Source of the DNA: Rhipicephalus microplus
Lineage: Eukaryota > Arthropoda > Arachnida > Ixodida > Ixodidae
Length of the DNA stretch: 64,000 bases
Assembly: GCF_043290135.1 (NCBI RefSeq)
Contig: NW_027464588.1
Coordinates: forward strand, 4,353,501 to 4,417,500
Direction: 5' to 3'
In this document: positions 34,701-46,259 of the stretch, piece by piece
How the letters are laid out: the number at the start of each line of letters is the position of its first letter
Position numbering within the stretch: the stretch's first letter is position 1
The notes under the pieces: model-generated
Databases searched by the model: none
The model's input: the letters and a program-made list of their open reading frames with translations, nothing else
What the model was told of the DNA's origin: nothing
Position numbers and translations under genes: made by a program

Positions 34701-37700
34701 GATGCCTCTTTCATTAGCTGCCGGGATTACCAGCACCTGCGCAGTGTTGGTGAGGTTGTCTCACATGAATAAACCGATGAACATGTGCACCCAGACACGG
34801 AAAGGTGTTTCAATCATGTTGACGACTGCAGTGCCTCTATTCCCACTAAAACTGTGCAAGGTTTTCCAGCAGCCTTTACGGCTTGCCGATGACGATGCGT
34901 CGGTCGACTTGCTAGTCGGGAGTAACAGCACAGCAGTAATACGCGGCCAGCTCGCTCAGAATGTCAAAGTACCGTCACGGCGGGACAGGGGCCCCGTCAT
35001 TCGGCTGAGCGTGTAGATGTCTCTTTCATTAGCTGCCGGGATTACCAGCACCTGCGCAGTGTCGGTGAGGTTGTCTCACATGAAGAAACCGATGAACAGG
35101 TGCACCCAGACACGGAAAGGTGTTTCAATCATGTTGACGACTGCAGTGCCTCCATTCCCACTAAAACTGTGCAAGGTTTTCCAGCAGCCTTTACGGCTTG
35201 CCGATGACGATGCGTCGGTCGACTTGCTAGTCGGGAGTAACAGCACAGCAGTAATACGCGGCCAGCTCGCTCAGAATGTCAAAGTACCGTCACGGCGGGA
35301 CAGGGGCCCCGTCATTCGGCTGAGCGTGTAGATGCCTCTTTCATTAGCTGCCGGGATTACCAGCACCTGCGCAGTGTCGGTGAGGTTGTCTCACATGAAG
35401 AAACCGATGAACAGGTGCACCCAGACACGGAAAGGTGTTTCAATCATGTTGACGACTGCAGTGCCTCCATTCCCACTAAAACTGTGCAAGCTTTCCCAGC
35501 AACCTTTAGGGCTTGCCCATGACGATACGTCGGTCACCTGGGTACCCGAGAATAACAGCTCAGCAGTAATACTCGGCCAGCTCACACAGAATGTCTCAGT
35601 AGCTTCACGGCGGAACAACAGCCCCGTCATTCGGCTGAGCATGTAGATGCCTCCATCATTAGCTGCCGGGATTACCAGCACCTGCATAGTGTCGGTGAGG
35701 TTGTCCCACACGAAGAAACCGATGAACAGGTGCACCCAGACTCTGAAAGGTGTTTCAATCATGTTAACGGCTGCAGTGCCTACAATCACACTAAAGCTGT
35801 GCAAGCTTTTCCAGCAGCCTATACGGCTTGCAGATGACGATACGTCGGTCGACTTGGTAGCCTAGAATAACCGCACAGCAGTAATACGCGGCCAGCTCGC
35901 ACAGAAGGTCTCAGTACCTTCACGGCGGAACAGGGGCCCCGTCATTCGGCTGAGCGTGGAGATGCTTGTGTCGTTAGCTGCCGGGATTACCAGCACCTGC
36001 GCAGTGTCGGTGAGGTTGTCCCACACAAAGGAACCGATGAACAGGTGCACCCAGACACGGAAAGGTGATTTAATCATGTTGACAGCTGCAGTGCCTCCAT
36101 TTCTACTAACACTATGCAAGCATTTCCAGCAGCCTTTACGGCTTGCCGAAGATGATGCGTCGGTTGACTTGGTATCTGGGAATAACAACACAGCAGTAAT
36201 ACGTGGCCAGCTACCACAGAACGTCTCAGTAGCTTCACGGCGGAACAGGGAAACCATCATTCGGCTGAGCGTGTAGATGCCTCCATCACTAGCTGCTGGT
36301 ATTACCAGCACCTGTGCAGTGTCGGTGAGTTTGTCCCACACGAAGAAATTGATGAACAGGTGCACCAGGCACGGAAAGGTGTTTCAATCATGTTGACGGC
36401 TGCAGTGCCTACATTCCCACTAAAACTGTGCAAGCTTTTCCAGCAACCTATACGGCTTGCCGATGACGATGCGTCGGTCGACTTGGTAGCCGGGAATAAC
36501 AGCACAGCAGTAATACGCGGCCAGCTACCAAAGAACTTCTCAGTAGCTTCACGGCGGAACAGGGGCCCCATCATTCGACTGAGCGTGTAGATGCCTCCGT
36601 CATTAGCTGCCGGTATTACCAGCACCTGCGCAGTGTCAATGAGGTTGCCCCACACGAAGAAATTGGTGACCAGGTGCATCCAGAAACAGCAAGGTGTTTC
36701 AATCATGTTAACGGCTGCAGTGCCTACATTCCCACTAAAACTGTGCAAGCTTTTTCAGCAGCCTTAACGGCTTGCCGACGACGATGCGTCGGCCGACGTG
36801 GTAGCCGGGAGTAACAGCACAGCAGTAATACGCGGCCAGCTTGCTCAGAATGTCTCAGTACCTTCACGGCGGAACAAGGGCCACGTCATTCGGCTGAGCG
36901 TGTAGATGCCTCTTTCATTAGCTGCCGGGATTACCAGCACCTGCGCAGTGTTGGTGAGGTTGTCTCACATGAATAAACCGATGAACATGTGCACCCAGAC
37001 ACGGAAAGGTGTTTCAATCATGTTGACGACTGCAGTGCCTCTATTCCCACTAAAACTGTGCAAGGTTTTCCAGCAGCCTTTACGGCTTGCCGATGACGAT
37101 GCGTCGGTCGACTTGCTAGTCGGGAGTAACAGCACAGCAGTAATACGCGGCCAGCTCGCTCAGAATGTCAAAGTACCGTCACGGCGGGACAGGGGCCCCG
37201 TCATTCGGCTGAGCGTGTAGATGTCTCTTTCATTAGCTGCCGGGATTACCAGCACCTGCGCAGTGTCGGTGAGGTTGTCTCACATGAAGAAACCGATGAA
37301 CAGGTGCACCCAGACACGGAAAGGTGTTTCAATCATGTTGACGACTGCAGTGCCTCCATTCCCACTAAAACTGTGCAAGGTTTTCCAGCAGCCTTTACGG
37401 CTTGCCGATGACGATGCGTCGGTCGACTTGCTAGTCGGGAGTAACAGCACAGCAGTAATACGCGGCCAGCTCGCTCAGAATGTCAAAGTACCGTCACGGC
37501 GGGACAGGGGCCCCGTCATTCGGCTGAGCGTGTAGATGCCTCTTTCATTAGCTGCCGGGATTACCAGCACCTGCGCAGTGTCGGTGAGGTTGTCTCACAT
37601 GAAGAAACCGATGAACAGGTGCACCCAGACACGGAAAGGTGTTTCAATCATGTTGACGACTGCAGTGCCTCCATTCCCACTAAAACTGTGCAAGCTTTTC

Positions 37701-38320
37701 CAGCAGCCTTTACGGCTTGCCGATGACGATGCGTCGGTCGACTTGGTAGCCGGGAATAACAGCACAGCAGTAATAGGCGACCAGCTCGCACAGACTGTCT
37801 CAGTAGCTTCACGGTAGAACAGGGGCCCCATCATTCGGATGAGTGTGTAGATGCCTCTTTCATTAGCTGCCGGGATTACCAGCACCTGCGCAGTGTCGGT
37901 GAGGTTGTCTCACATGAAGAAACCGATGAACAGGTGCACCCAGACACGGAAAGGTGTTTCAATCATGTTGACGACTGCAGTGCCTCCATTCCCACTAAAA
38001 CTGTGCAAGCTTTTCCAGCAGCCTTTACGGCTTGCCGATGACGATGCGTCGGTCGACTTGGTAGCCGGGAATAACAGCACAGCAGTAATAGGCGACCAGC
38101 TCGCACAGACTGTCTCAGTAGCTTCACGGTAGAACAGGGGCCCCATCATTCGGATGAGTGTGTAGATGCCTCCGTTTTTAGCTACTGGGATTACCAGCAT
38201 CTGCGCAGTGTCGGTGAGGTTGTACCACACCAAGAAACCGATAAACGGGTGCACCCAGAAATGAAAAGGTGTTTCAAACTTGTTGACTGCTGCATTGCCT
38301 CGATTCCCATTAAAAACGAG
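28794..38320 (-). repeat. 315-bp tandem satellite with higher-order structure
   Basis: About 30 head-to-tail units of 314-315 bp. Distinct variants recur at 29094, 31298, 33187 and 35391, giving higher-order blocks of 2204, 1889 and 2204 bp (7, 6 and 7 units, one unit 1 bp short) and a fourth block to about 37540, then two nearly identical units and a diverged last unit ending near 38320. Minus-strand translation is protein-like over most of each unit; plus-strand ORFs of 104 codons all end at the same TAG and look like shadows. A possible origin in a membrane-transporter exon is discussed under findings. Confidence 0.9.
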
Positions 38321-38711
38321 ATCCGACGTGGGTGACAGTCATACAAAAATTTAACGCTCTCCGAAAGCGATGGTGTAGAATTTGAGGACGACTGAAGTTT
38401 GTAGCAATATTTTATGGCATAGATCGGGACGTACTGAATTTCAGTCACCCCATCTGCATCTGAACTTTATACAATGTACAATATTGGCGGCAAGATTGTT
38501 TTGAGCTGCAGTAGATTGTATCTTTACTCACAGCGCCAAATTGTGCTCGAACTTCCCCACTCTACAAAAGAAATTAAGTAAAAACACGTGAAGTGCTCAT
38601 TGTTCGCCGTTCATTGGGTTCAGGCCAACAAGCATTTATAAAATTTCAAACGAAATTCTTCCCTTTGATTTTTTTTCGTATCACTCAGCATTTCGCGATG
38701 GTAAATTGAAG
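38321..38711. other. Spacer, no gene seen
   Basis: AT-rich unique sequence after the satellite; no domain or repeat recognised. Confidence 0.4.
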
Positions 38712-38828
38712 GATAGTTATAGCGCGAGAACAAAACCACGACACAGAGACAAGAAGGACACGAAAGACACGAACACGAGTGTCCTTTTTGCCTCTGTGTC
38801 GTCGTTTTGTTCTCGCGCTATAACTATC
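38712..38828. mobile_element. 117-bp fold-back (palindromic) element
   Basis: Left arm 38712-38761 and right arm 38779-38828 are 50 bp each, inverted, with 47 of 50 positions matching, around a 17-nt loop. The arms start GATAGTTATAGCGCGAGAAC. Transcribed, it would form one long hairpin. No protein. I recognise similar sequence as a dispersed motif in ticks, from memory only. Confidence 0.85.
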
Positions 38829-38993
38829 GTCATGCCATACTAACTAGCTGAAGCTGCCACACTCCTAAGGTACAATGAAACTTTCTTTTATACTTCCTTG
38901 ACTTTCCAGAGCCCTCTATTACACGTCCCTCAATTATACATTGCGGTTTTGAAAGCGAATCTTTTTCTTAGCGAAGTTCGGCGACTTTGACCG

Positions 38994-39039
38994 TATCTAT
39001 CTATCTATCTATCTATCTATATATTTATCTATCCATCTA
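38994..39039. repeat. (TATC)n microsatellite
   Basis: Imperfect TATC tract (ending ATATTTATCTATCCATC) in the conserved position within the repeat. Confidence 0.9.
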
Positions 39040-40000
39040 GCCGTCTATGACTTTTAGCTCTCCTGGTTGTTTCAATAATGCTATCAATCCCAAAATTGAT
39101 ATGGTGTAATATGAGTGTATGCGAACACATCTAACAAATCATAACGCGAAAATAATGATATGTATGTCATGAATGTCATGATTTACATTTCACAATCCTG
39201 CAGCTCTTGCGGTGGTTTCGTTCCCATGACATGTTGCAAAACTGGTATCGTATGACATGATTGCATAGAGAACACAAGTGATAGACCTTAACATGAAAAT
39301 CATGACATGCGTGTCATGCAGCAATATGACTGCATGCCACCCTCATGCTGCACTCGTGGTCGTTTCGCTTGCGTCACATATACCAACTTTAGTATTACGG
39401 TAGGTGAATGAATGACTAAGGTATGTGACTGGTGCAAACATGATAATCATGAGATGTGTGTCATGTAACAACATGACTACATGCTACGCTCATGATGAGC
39501 TCGCAGCCGTTTCGCAAGCTTCACATGTACCAAACTCGGTGTTACGTGACGCGAACGGACGACATTGGTAAATGACACATTCAAGTACAAAAATCACGGC
39601 TTGCGTGTCGTGTAACAACATGACTGCATGGCACACTCATGATGCGCTCGCGGCCATTTCGCTAGCTTCACATATGCCAAACTTGGTATTACATGACGTC
39701 AATGATGACGAAGGCATGTGACTGGTGAAAACAATAATCATGAGATGCTGGTCTTGTGAGAACATGACTACATGCTACAGTCAAGGCGCCAATGCATTTC
39801 GACATGACGCGGTGCGCGTGCTCGCCGGCGTTCATATCATCGCGTCACGCCGGCGTTGCCCCGCCTGGAGCCGGCCCTGCCATATACTCACAGGCACGCG
39901 CCGCACTGCGTTGCTTAGACGCATGCGCGTTTCAGCGCGTCCGGCGTTCCTCCATCACGAAAAGAGGGAGAAGCATTGTTGTCTGGGTAACGCATCGGCA

Positions 40001-40173
40001 TTAATGGGCCTCCCGAGGCCCTCCGAGCTCTGATCTGTACAGCGGGCCCCGCTCGTCGCTGGAGTCGTACTAGGGACCCCGGACTAGGGGTTCCTTCCAC
40101 GCCTTCCTTCTCCATGCTTTGTTAATAAAGACGTTTCTCTATCTCTCTCGGCATAGAGTATTTCTACTCTATG
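40001..40173 (+). mobile_element. 173-bp retro-insertion with TSD and terminal hairpins
   Basis: Flanked by the 9-bp duplication GCATCGGCA (39992-40000 and 40174-40182). The empty site is seen in the sister array, where GTAACGCATCGGCGCGAAG is uninterrupted. The insert begins near the hairpin GGCCTCCCGAGGCC, has AATAAA at 40124-40129, a CTCTATCTCTCTC tract, and ends exactly with the hairpin CATAGAGTA-tttc-TACTCTATG. Source element unknown. Confidence 0.75.
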
Positions 40174-40689
40174 GCATCGGCACGAATTGCGGCATATCGC
40201 ATTTCGAGCCGGTTGGCGTCGGGCTGCAGCGGCAGACGCTGGTCGCGCCTAGCGTCAGACTATGTAGTGCTCGCGTTTTGCTAACGTAGTGTCGCTTTAA
40301 CCCTGCGTGCGCGCTCGTCAACGCTACGTAGGAATATATTGGGCCCTTCATGATGCGCTCACAGCCGTTTTGCTAGCTCCTTATATAACAAATTTTGTGT
40401 AACGTGTCGTCAATGGATGACAAAATATATGAATGGTGCGAACTTGATAATCTTGACATACGTGTCATGTAAGAACAAGACAACATACCACGCTCATAGC
40501 GTGCTTATGGCCGTTTTGCTAGCTCCACAAATACTAAATTTGACATCACGTGACGTAAATAGATGGCGAAGGTAAACGAGACATCCAAGCAGGATAATCA
40601 TGACATGGAAGTCATGTACGGCATCCTTAACTCCACCTAGTAACGTCAATCTGATGTTAAAGTGACATATTAACATTTCTCATGCATGC

Positions 40690-41513
40690 TTCGCATATCA
40701 TCGATTCACAATGTACGTGAGATCTGCCAAGTTTTTGAACTTCAGACGCCAACAAATATTGTTATGCATACTTTGATTTTTTGCTTGTTAGCTTTTTTGC
40801 TAGTTTGAAGCCGTAAAGGTGCGGCATTAAGAATATAGCGAAAACTACCTGCACTATTTCCATCCATGCGTATGACATCTCCGATACATTATTAGTTTTC
40901 GTGTTATCCAAGATGGCGTACATGCATCTTCGACACTGCTGAAACGTGGTGGATGCTCATGCCAAGTCGTACCTGTGAAACGAAAAATTATGCACTCTTT
41001 TTGCATGCAACACTAATACTGAAATTTACCCACTCGCAGATAATCGTGTCTAATTCATATTTTACTGAAATAAATTGTGGAATGCTTATGATACATTCAC
41101 AAGTGGTTAAAGCAACAAACCTCGTTAGACAACGTGCGGCAATATTTTCGCAAACAAGATGCATCGACATTCACACAGCAGACACCACATATATTATTGT
41201 CTGGTGCACCACATGAAAAGAGGAGGTGACAACACTACTATCTTTCAATATGGCTGGGCAGTATCGAAGATATATGTTTTTGAGATACTATCTCGGATAC
41301 ATTTTGGAGTACTTGTGTTTGTAATGCAATGCGTCCCGCTATACGAGTATCTGTATTTGCATTTCCGTTACATTCGATAATATATCGTGTATCATATGAT
41401 ACAAGATAGTGCGGTCGCAACGCTTTACCATGTGAAACATTATTCGCTGACTGAAATCCGCTGCTGAGGCTGGTACTGGTGCCATTAGGCTACCCGAATA
41501 AAACCAAAAGCAC

Positions 41514-41514
<1 letters not shown>
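40690..41514. other. AT-rich spacer, no gene seen
   Basis: Short ORFs only; no recognised domain, repeat or RNA. Confidence 0.45.
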
Positions 41515-41548
<34 letters not shown>

Positions 41549-41727
41549 CATTGATTGGTATGTGGAGTTTAACGTCCTTGAACCAGCATACGGATATGAA
41601 AGACGCCGTAGTGGAGGGCCCCGGAAATTTTGGCCACCTGGAGTCCTCTAACATGCACCAAAATCTGGGCACACGGGCCTACAAAATTTCCGCTTCCATC
41701 GCAAATGCAGCCGCCACCGCCGGGAAT
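41515..41727 (-). mobile_element. Ruka-like SINE, head-truncated
   Basis: The left end is a (TTGA)n tract (41515-41555), the tail seen from the other strand; the body includes GACGCCGTAGTGGAGGGC and TTTCCGCTTCCATCGCAAAT. It stops at CCGCCGGGAAT, so the tRNA-related promoter is missing and the copy is 5' truncated. Confidence 0.85.
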
Positions 41728-42699
41728 GGAAAACTAAAAGCAGAGACATCATTTTATTCTTTAAACCGACTCCATCAGTCAGGGCAGGCGATGAGGTGCG
41801 CGCGTCCCTTTCAGTGCAACAGAGTGACACGACAGAGTTCGCGCAGTCTCGACAGAAACTACGTTCCCGGGCTTCCACACATGCCCTTTTCTGGATTTTT
41901 TCTCTTTTTAATTCTGTCAGAGCAATAGCACTTACCGTTGAGCACTTGCAAGCGCCGCGTGCCACAATGCGTGCGGTGACGACAGCGCAAATTCTGATGC
42001 CACTTTCCAGCGTGGGGACATGTATAGCACCACTGGTTGTGATGCTGTATATATATCACACAACAAGCACTTACCTATCAGTTCATATGTAGGCGTACCA
42101 TACAACTTTCTTCTTGCGTTTCTATTCAAACAGCTATTGAAAATATAACATGATTGTTAGCTCAAGTGGTTTCTCAGTTGTCCTTTTTTTGCATCCCACA
42201 CATCACCTAGTGCTTTGAATTGTTTATTTGTTCTCATTAAAGCAATATTCGTTTTGTAGATCATGGCCAAAATAAGCTCTCTGTTTATTTTTGCATTTTA
42301 TTGTTTGTTTTTTTGGTTTCTACTTACACATTTATATTCACTTTAGATTACTCTTTCTGAAAACAATTTGAAAATAGACATGCTATTACATGGTCGTCGG
42401 TGATTATACAGCACCCAAAATTCTGCTTACTGCTGAGTAAATTGACAAAATAGAGCTTGTGTCAAAATAATGAGAATATTTAGGAGTCACCGTCAAGGCC
42501 TTGGAAAGAGTATTCGAAAAACATTGATACATCAAATTGTTTTTTATGAACGTCCCACTGAGCGATTTTGGGCAATTTTTCATACACACTTACTTTTTTA
42601 TTGTCTTACCTTAACAAGCAAGTTCACGAAACTTCATGCTTAATTGTCATAGCAATTAGGAGTGCCACGTGTGTCTTGAATCTCAAGTTGATGACCACT
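41728..42699. other. No recognised gene
   Basis: On the minus strand 42092-41750 has frames without named domains, a GTAAGT motif near 41937 and an AATAAA (41757-41762), which could mark a decayed transcript end; this is weak. The rest is AT-rich. Confidence 0.3.
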
Positions 42700-43140
42700 A
42701 ATACTTGAAACAGAATGGCTTTTCTATGTTAGATGTATTGGTTTTCTTTCTCAACCTCCCTATCTTTTACTGTAAATTATTGTCATGTAAACGTAGCTAC
42801 AGCTGGCAACGTAAAAAAAAGCGGCGTTTTCTCCCGACAATTAGTGCAACTATGCTGCCACGTACTGTTATCATTCCCCTATCGGACGGAAATGGCTATG
42901 TTTGCCACACGGGGCGCTGCATCAATGATTGAGTGAGGGAACACGCTTTCAAGGTAGAGAATAAGGACGGGGCACATATACGTGTGCACGTCACAGCTTG
43001 TGGAGGCACACCATACTTCACGCAAGTTAGGATCCTAGCAAGAAGTAAAAGCAAGTTAGCACGATAAATTTTGGAGACGTATCACATAAAAAATTGCGGT
43101 ATTAAGTGTGTTTGCGAAACGTCACTCGACTTGCATTAGT
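42700..43140 (+). pseudogene. Penelope-like element GIY-YIG endonuclease fragment
   Basis: Reading VIIPLSDGNGYVCHTGRCIND, a stop, then VREHAFKVENKDGAHIRVHV.ACGG and ILARSKSKL. The pattern IPLScG..YvGqTGRC.NdR..EH is the GIY-YIG domain of Penelope-like retroelements. RT sequence of this copy is not adjacent, so it is a 3' fragment. One in-frame stop (TGA in place of Arg after IND). Confidence 0.7.
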
Positions 43141-43489
43141 CGCAAACACGTTCTCTAGAAAACATGTGTCCGATAACGTGATTAAGAGAAGGGATGATAA
43201 TGTGGCGGATAAGGTGGCTTAATATTAACCTGTTTCTTCGAAGAATAAAGTGCTTTAAGTAGCACCCATGTTGTCTATGTGTGTTTCTCCCTCTCTGTGG
43301 TTGTGAATTCGGCGCGAACTTGACAAGCAATTTAATCAAGACACGTACCAACTTGCCCAACAGCGAGTTCTACTAAAGTATAATTTTGCTGTAGAGAGCT
43401 CTTTATGTGTTTCTGCCGCTTTTCGTCATCCATGCAGACGTGTTGAATGCCAACATCGTTCGCCCAACAAGCCGTGCCCGTTAGATTGG
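43141..43489. other. Spacer, no gene seen
   Basis: No recognised features; a minus-strand 74-codon frame (43136-43360) has no domain. Confidence 0.4.
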
Positions 43490-45480
43490 ATTTTGTATGA
43501 GGAAGGACTTGTTCCCGAAGAAGTAAGTGCCACCTTTGTCCAGTTCGGCCTTCCTGGTTTCACGTTGAGCGAACAGCTCAGATTTAGCGTTCAGAGCTGT
43601 GGCATCAAGTGTGCCTTTTCTGGGACTGGCTCAGGCTGGTGCGTTACAGCAAGTTTCCCGAATGTCTCACCTCGAGAAATTTACGGGCTATAAGGCAGCT
43701 TGCTGTTTGGTTAATGGAAGTGTTCTTGTAGCGTATTCTCAAGCAACAAATAATGAGAATCAGGACAGACAGCGGGACCGAAGCAAAGAAGAGGAATGTG
43801 GTTGTTCTTGGGGGTGCCCATTTGCCTACTTATGTTACGCCCCTACTGCAAAAAGGTTTAAAGTATGGCCTTGAGCCATGTGCGGCTGCGGACGAAGTTA
43901 TTGCCACGAGCAAAAGGGTGGCAAAAAGAGCAAGCCAAAAAGCGAAGGAAAGATGTTTACTCGAAGGAATAGAATGCTTGCATAGACAAACACTACAAAG
44001 ACGCGGGTATCCTACGTATTACCAGGTTTCTCGTGTTGTGAAAAATTTCAAGAACAGTGGTCTGAAGCTTGCGCAAGAGGATAAGAACAGTGGTTTTGTT
44101 GTGCTTCCGAGTTAACTTTATGGAGACAAGACTGGACAAGCTGGTATGAAGAACTCTGTGTGAGGAAAGCAAAATGTGGCTGGAGCCAAAGGGGAGATGT
44201 TAAAAATGTGTACAAAGTATGCGCTTGATGATTTGGCAAAAGAAATAGCTAGCAGCAAAAAGAAGACACTGGATATTTTCTTCACGGCAAAGACGCACAA
44301 AGCAAGCTTTCTGTTTAGGGCAATTTTAAAAAACAAAAAAAACGGGGCGAAGAAATGTCAAATGGAGGCGAAAATGTTGTATGCCCGTGTGCTCAGATTT
44401 GGGTGCACGTTAAAGAACCCCAGGTGGACGAAATTTCCGGAGCCCTCCACTACGGCGTCTCTCATAATCATATGGTAGTTTTGGGACGTTAAACCTCACA
44501 AATCAATCAATCAAAGAAATGTCAACCGCTTTCTCACAAACAAGCTTAACTTGTTTAGGGTTAGTGATTTATTTCTGATAAATATCTATGAAGTTTTGAT
44601 TGAGTGCCAGCAGAATAACCATATTACTGGTATTGCATACTGAGTCGACATTAAGTACTCATTTTATTCAGTGCCGCATAATGCTCTTTTTGAGGCAGTG
44701 ATGATCGGTATTGCTGAGCATGGAATTATTGGCTTTCAAGGTTCAATGGGCATGCTAGAAGATAGTTTTTATTATTGCTGGAAGCCTATCTTGCCTACAT
44801 CTTTGTGTAATATAAGGGTTATATTTATTCGCAGTGTGAAGAAATTTGTATCGTGTCATGTGTTGCTCCTTTGCTGTGCAACAATTTTTTTTCACCACAG
44901 GTGGACAAAACACTGTAAAAGTTTTTAGCACTGAAATATTTTTTTAAAGTTTTAGGTATGTAGACGACTTTCTGATTGTACTGGAAAAAACGGGATGATT
45001 TGAAGAACCTAATAATGGTACAAAAACTTTTAGACTTTTCGACAAAGCAGCAAAAGGCCTGTCCGTCACGCATGAGCTGCCTGACAATGGAATCCGGCAA
45101 TTTTTAGACTAACGCTTTGTGACAAACCTGTTTGCTGGTCTCCCCCCCCCCCCACCCGTCCAAAAAAAGAACTTTTACTCTTTGATTTGGCCCACAGAAA
45201 AACCTTGAAGAGGTGAACCGAAATGCATTTTTTGGGGCCCGCACTTCGGAAGTCGTGTCCGCATCTCTTGCAGTCTAGTTTTAATGCAAAATTATACTAT
45301 TTGAAGGTCGTCGTGTTCCCTTCCTTTATTCTGCATGTGGTGGTGGAATGCCTTCTGCGGAAGGTAAAAAAAACGCCAGGCCTACGTTGTTGGCGCAGCA
45401 CAGTCACAGCAAAAGCTAGAAAAGCAGCCTTCCATAGCCTTTTCCAAACATTGATTGGTAAACTACTGCAAGCACACTTG
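43490..45480 (+). pseudogene. Penelope-like element reverse transcriptase
   Basis: 43753-44115 encodes VVVLGG..LPTYVTPLLQKGLKYGLEP, and FKNSGLKLAQEDKNSGFVVL, the N-terminal blocks of Penelope-like RTs. 44176-44340 has DIFFTAKTHKASFLFRAI (KtHK...fR.I). After a SINE insertion, DIKYSFYSVPHNALFEAV (catalytic box) near 44650-44705. GSCVAPLL is out of frame near 44860-44880 and YVDDFLIVLEKT (the YVDD box) near 44957-44992. The thumb has RKSCPHLLQSSFNAKL (45250-45297). Frameshifts and insertions make it a pseudogene. Confidence 0.75.
44362..44513 (+). mobile_element. 5'-truncated Ruka-like SINE inside Penelope RT
   Basis: It starts at TGGAGGCGAAAATGTTGTA and runs through the body (CCTCCACTACGGCGTCTCTC) to an AATCAATCAATC tail. 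The perfect 12-bp duplication AAGAAATGTCAA flanks it (44350-44361, 44514-44525). It lacks the tRNA promoter. Confidence 0.92.
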
Positions 45481-45825
45481 CTTGGTACCCACTAGGGCAT
45501 TTAATAATAAACTTTTGAGTGGTAGGCCGGCATTCACTATGCTATCTTTTGTTATTCTTCTGACAAGTGTTGTGTCCGCTCAACCCTTTGAAGGAATTCT
45601 GTGCCAATTTTCTATGCAGTGGCTGACAACCATGTGGAATTATTGCTGAAGTGGGTATGCACCACAGTTATTGGGGAAACAAGAACAAGCTTTTGTAATG
45701 AGTTGGAGCATTGGACAGCCCGCAAGTTGTGCTATTCACATTGTGCGACGACTGTTTCTGCTTTCGCTGTTGTAAAACACTTTATAAGTTGTATTAACGC
45801 GATTGCTTTCCCGATATAAAGCCTG
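45481..45825 (+). other. Penelope-like element interior, low signal
   Basis: Short frames (45455-45649, 45601-45819) without named domains lie between the RT and the GIY-YIG of what appears to be one element. Confidence 0.3.
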
Positions 45826-46226
45826 CGTAAGGAAAGCTTGGCAACAAGTCACAAGCATCGGAGTAGCTCAGTGGTAGTATACAGGGCTGCACCAAGCGGG
45901 CCTGGTTTCGAGCCCCACTGAACCATTGGTGCTAGGTAATGCCTGCCTAAGGCAAGTTTCACCACACGTTACAAGCACCGGTGTAACTCAGTGGTAGGAT
46001 ATTGAGGTGGTACCCAGCGGACCCGAGTTCAGGCCCCACTGTGTCAACGGAGTAATACTCTTTTTTCTATTTTCGCGCGATGTGATTACGGGCGCCGGTG
46101 TCGGCTGCGGCGGCAGACAACATGACACTGCGCGTGACCCGCTTTGGGATCTCATCAGAGCTCTCGCTGTAAAAAAGGCCCAGCCGAAGCTCGAAGGGAT
46201 AAAGAACAGCCGGAGGTAAAGTTTCA
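45826..46226 (+). mobile_element. tRNA-derived SINE with tandem tRNA-like heads
   Basis: Two tRNA-like modules about 110 bp apart: first with GTAGCTCAGTGGTAG (A box) and GGTTTCGAGCC (B box), second with GTAACTCAGTGGTAG and GAGTTCAGGCC. The first can pair GCATCGG with TTGGTGC as an acceptor stem. Both are preceded by GCCTGC.TAAGG.AA. The body (GTGATTACGGGCGCCGGTG, CTCTCGCTGTAAAA) resembles another abundant tick SINE. It separates Penelope RT from the GIY-YIG domain. Confidence 0.65.
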
Positions 46227-46259
46227 CACAACCTAAAAAAAAAGGCCAGTCACGTAGTG

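Larger units (their letters stand above)
38950..40680 (+). repeat. CATG-rich satellite-like array, copy 2
   Basis: Same lead (TTAGCGAAGTTCGGCGA), TATC tract, degenerate 150-170-bp units and central GC-rich insert as 22450-24120, including GTCTGGGTAACGCATCGGC and CTCGCGTTTTGCTAACGTA. A 173-bp insertion at 40001-40173 is absent from copy 1. Noncoding. Confidence 0.75.

Noticed and set aside
28794..38320. Repeated plus-strand ORFs of 104 codons
   Set aside because: They recur only because the unit is 315 bp (105 codons). Each ends at the same TAG and has no recognisable domain, while the minus strand looks protein-like.
28794..38320. CRISPR-like array
   Set aside because: Units are 315 bp and contiguous with no unique spacers, and the genome is eukaryotic.
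45868..45946. Functional tRNA gene
   Set aside because: It has A- and B-box-like motifs and a weak acceptor stem, but the anticodon arm is not convincing and the sequence is repeated as a SINE head.
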